Assembly (NCBI GenBank): GCA_003586115.2
Contig: QVOM02000073.1
Location: 29,215,298-29,279,297 of the forward strand
Direction: 5' to 3'
Source: Salvator merianae
Lineage: Eukaryota; Chordata; Lepidosauria; Squamata; Teiidae
Length of the DNA: 64,000 nt
Below, piece by piece: positions 60,861 to 64,000 of the stretch. A model generated the notes under the pieces. The model did not search any database, had not been told where the DNA came from, and was given only the letters and a program-made list of their open reading frames with translations. The first letter of the stretch is position 1. Each line of letters starts with the position of its first letter. The translations under genes were made by a program, and so were the position numbers.

Positions 60861-61017
60861 TGAACATATTTTGTATTGAATTATTTGATTACCCTTCCTT
60901 ATGGTCCAACTCTCACAGCTATATATTACTACTGGGAAAATCACAACTTTGACTTTACAGACCTGCTTATCAGTGTTCTGTCCAGGTCTGCCATGTCTTT
61001 CTTCCCAAGGAGCAAGT
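60861..61017 (-). mobile_element. BovB (RTE) LINE, upstream part
   Basis: The minus strand continues the BovB ORF2 with VVIYSCESWTIRKG and, upstream in the same order, RTLISRSVKSK-like sequence. It overlaps the 3' part of the + strand copy near 11559-11680. It is truncated at a T-rich tract beginning at about 61018. Confidence 0.88.
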
Positions 61018-64000
61018 GTTTTTTTTAATTTAATTTTTTAATTTTCTCTAGCCCAAGAAAATAAAATCTGGCACTGCTTTCCATTTCTTCCCCCTCTATT
61101 TTCCAGGAAGTGATGAAACCGGTTGCACGATCTAAGTTTTTTTGTTTGTTTTTGCATTCTCCTCTTTTCCCCTCATCAACAGTTGCTTAATTCTTCTTCA
61201 ATTTCTGCCTTTAGAATGGTATTGTTTGCTTATCTAAGGTTGTCAATATTTCTCCAGGCAATCTTAATTCAGGCTTTTGATTCACCCTCATATTAATATG
61301 TGTTAGGTGCATATGACTGTGTATTTAAAAAAACAAAAGCAAAAAAACTTTTGTGTATTTGGAAGACTGGGCTTTTAATATAGCATCTGAGTTCATATTA
61401 GGACTTCCCATTAAAACCTGAGGACAGAACATTATTTTTAAGGAAAGGGGGAACACCCATAATATTTTCTTATAAGTTGAATAAAAACATTCCAAAGCAA
61501 ATTACAGACTAGCTTTTATTTCATTTTTTTCTCCTGCCAGTTTAACAGTATTCTTTGTAAACAATTTGAAGGGATCTTATTCGAATCAGCTTGTACTCAG
61601 CTGGAATTTGCTTTTAACAATAACTTGTGCTTTAATAAGCTGGTGCCCAGACTTTGCGCCATGCTGCTTCAAAGAGATAGCAAAGCTATGGGTGAGATCA
61701 AAGCAAAATGGTCATGGGATCTTAACTATATGACAGAAGGAGAAACAGAGAATTATACAAGCACAGTTTCTATTTCTCCTGAAGAATGATTCACTTTGAT
61801 TTTCTATGAAGAGTTTACATCACTTCTTTAGTCTTTTTTATGCATCAGAGTCTTCAAAAACTCTGCAGACTTCTTTACATCTTCAGTGGTCTCTTCCTCT
61901 GCACTAGGCAACTACAGAATGTTGGCTTTGGGTACAATGGAAATACTTTTGCAACTTTATAGCAAAGAAAATGATTCAGTATGCGTCTTTGAGAATACCA
62001 CAAAAAAAGAAAAAGAAAGAAAGACTTAGGCAGGATATACTTGTCACCTTTAGGTGCCTTGAATGTGCCATAAAGGGCCATGGTCTGCATGGTTCTTCTC
62101 CAGCCCCCATGGTGCACTGAGTGGACTGGATGAGTGTAGTGCCCGCATGGAACGACACTCATCTGGAAGCCATGCTACCAAAGGGTTTGAATGGCAGATT
62201 GGTAGGAAGAGCTCTGAGTGCTCTTTTGTCTGCTTGCTGGTGACAGTACAGCTGACATCATACTGTCTGATGCTTGAGAAAAGCTACCTATTTCCTTGGA
62301 GGCCAGTTTGGGTCATTCCCTGCTTTCGATGACACCCCTCCAGCATCAACATTGTAGCTGATGAAATAAAGTTCCTCAGTTGTGAGGGCACACACAGAGG
62401 GCAGTGTGTGAAGGGAGAGGAGTGCTATGCTTGTAGTGCTCTTCCCTCTTGTATGCAACTCACGCTGTATGCAATTTTGATAAACTCATCTGTGACAAGT
62501 TCTCATGACAACACCTATTATTGAAGTATGCGAGTACCTTAAGAGTTAGTAGCATTTAATAGTGCCTCTATTAACATAGAAAATATTTGTTGAATCACTT
62601 TAACATTTTTTCTATTACAATATGTCAAGCATGACTTGATCTCACAGTGAGCTACTTATTCATCATCACCATCATGCAATAAAGCCACATAAAATCTCCA
62701 TCAAAAGGACTACTAACTATTCGGCAGTTAGTATATAAATTACAAAAGCTCGGATTTCAAGGTATCCAAATAAGTAAAAATAAAGACACTTCCAGCTCAA
62801 CTCGCATACTAATACAGTTTTGTCAACAGCAGTACATCATTATAGGAGTCTGGTTGCAACTTCTGGCATTTGTGAAGGCATTGCCATGATTACCAGAAAT
62901 GTTTCTGCAGGCTGACAAGTATCATGTTTTTATTTGCAAAATGTGTTTGTGTCTCATTGAAGGAATCCCTCTACAGTATGATTGAAGATATGCTTAGTTA
63001 TTAAATATTTTGGGAATTCTTTGCTACTTAGTTTTTGAGTGACAACTGACAAACTACGTGATTTTTGAGTAACAAGATGTGTAGGACCTGTTGCATGACT
63101 GTTATGAGATATTCATTGGGTTATATTGATTTGGGGAAAATAGCTCTCCCAGTGACAAGCGTTGCAAGACCTTGCAGGCTAATTGAATAGTGTCATGGCC
63201 AATTAACTAGCATGGGGCTGTCAGGAAACAGGGGAGTGGAAAACTGCACTCAAAACAAGTTCCAAAGAAAAATAGTTATTACTTTATTAAAAATACATCA
63301 AACACCTCACAAAGCAAAAGAAATGGGGGGGGGGGGGGGATGGATTTCCAAAACTCTCAGTCAAGCAGAACTCTCAATGCAGCCAGGAAAACAAGCATCA
63401 GTTACAATGTATCTCTCATACTTGTGTGCTAACAGGATTATATCCAGATGTTCTCTTTTGTTAGACAATGATTGCCAGCAGCTTGACTATTATGTTACAG
63501 CTTAGCCATGTTCTGTATAGGCAAAACGGAATGAAGGGGTTTAAAAGTAAAATTACTACTTCTAGCTAGTCCAGGGACATTAGGGGGTCAAAACTAACAT
63601 TGAGGGCTAAGCGGAGACCCTCAAACTAAGGGAAATTATCAGGTTTCCTCATCCTTTGACACAATGTTGTGCTGTTTCTGAGGTCTCTGCCCACAATCAA
63701 AATACAGTTCTAAAGGAAAAATCCACAGGGAACAGAGGTTGCAGGGCTTGCCAACAGTAAGGGAAGGGAAGCAGAAAAGAGTCTTTTGTGCTGTAGACTC
63801 AAAATTCAGTTGGGATGCTTTGGGGTGAGGCAACAATCCATAGAGTGAATGGAGGATATTTCAGAACATCTGGGTAGGAGATTCAAATGTGCTTTTTGGT
63901 AAAACAATCCAATGACAGCAAACAGCACAGTGTGAGGTTCAGATGATTGGAGACCATGCTGGACTCTAAATGGAGATCCTTTTTTATCACTAATTCTGAT
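61018..64000. other. No recognised feature; possible conserved patch
   Basis: Mostly unassigned. The part at 61540-61780 is repeat-free with balanced composition and could be conserved non-coding DNA. A decayed relative of repeat F may lie near 62340-62500. From about 63190 the texture resembles a reversed retroelement end (ACTTTATTAAAAATAC), but no LTR ends were found. Confidence 0.3.
63327..63340. repeat. Poly-G run
   Basis: About 14 consecutive G. It is unusual in this AT-rich setting and could form a G-quadruplex or reflect sequencing uncertainty. Confidence 0.85.

Overview
This window looks like repeat-rich, AT-rich vertebrate nuclear DNA. The repeat mix fits a squamate reptile (lizard or snake): BovB/RTE, L2-type, CR1 and L1/Tx1-type LINE remnants, two tRNA-derived SINE-like copies, hAT elements, many short palindromic DNA transposons, and a degraded class II-like endogenous retrovirus with a tRNA-Trp primer site. 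No host protein-coding exon, tRNA gene, rRNA gene or CRISPR array could be supported. The window is probably intergenic or deep intronic. Short exons cannot be excluded by eye.

Layout. Bases 1-13,600: a CR1 3' end, two SINE-like copies, a palindromic MITE (3041-3447), a hAT element with a perfect 8-bp target duplication (9902-10230), and a degenerate BovB reverse-transcriptase region on + (10549-11695). Bases 13,600-21,800: several related MITEs, one carrying a near-complete foldback element, one repeat split by an L1 fragment and another split by a MITE. Bases 21,866-26,281: mostly unassigned AT-rich DNA. Bases 26,288-28,260: a short, internally deleted provirus flanked by ATGAAG. Bases 30,129-32,708: a long L1/Tx1-type LINE remnant on - followed by two MITEs. 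Bases 33,481-35,613: TTA microsatellite, pyrimidine tract, further MITEs and an AT microsatellite. Bases 42,623-45,425: an L2-type LINE on -, a rearranged L1 with an inverted 5' part, and a second L2-type LINE on -. Bases 47,900-53,200 and 56,239-58,102: more MITEs and a hAT remnant. Bases 59,825-61,017: a BovB LINE on - split by a 747-bp hAT element with a perfect 8-bp target duplication.

The most distinctive signal is a set of MITEs whose ends begin GGSCC or GGCTG, often continuing into TTYNCACTT. Seven are flanked by exact 3-bp direct repeats (AAT, ATA, TAA, TGA, TTA, TAT), as are one copy each of two further families (TGA and TTA). I infer they are PIF/Harbinger-like non-autonomous elements, but no transposase is present in the window. 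Several carry long, sometimes perfect subterminal palindromes. The nested insertions give a relative chronology. No gene pathway or operon-like system is present, and the elements do not cooperate except as nested transposition events.
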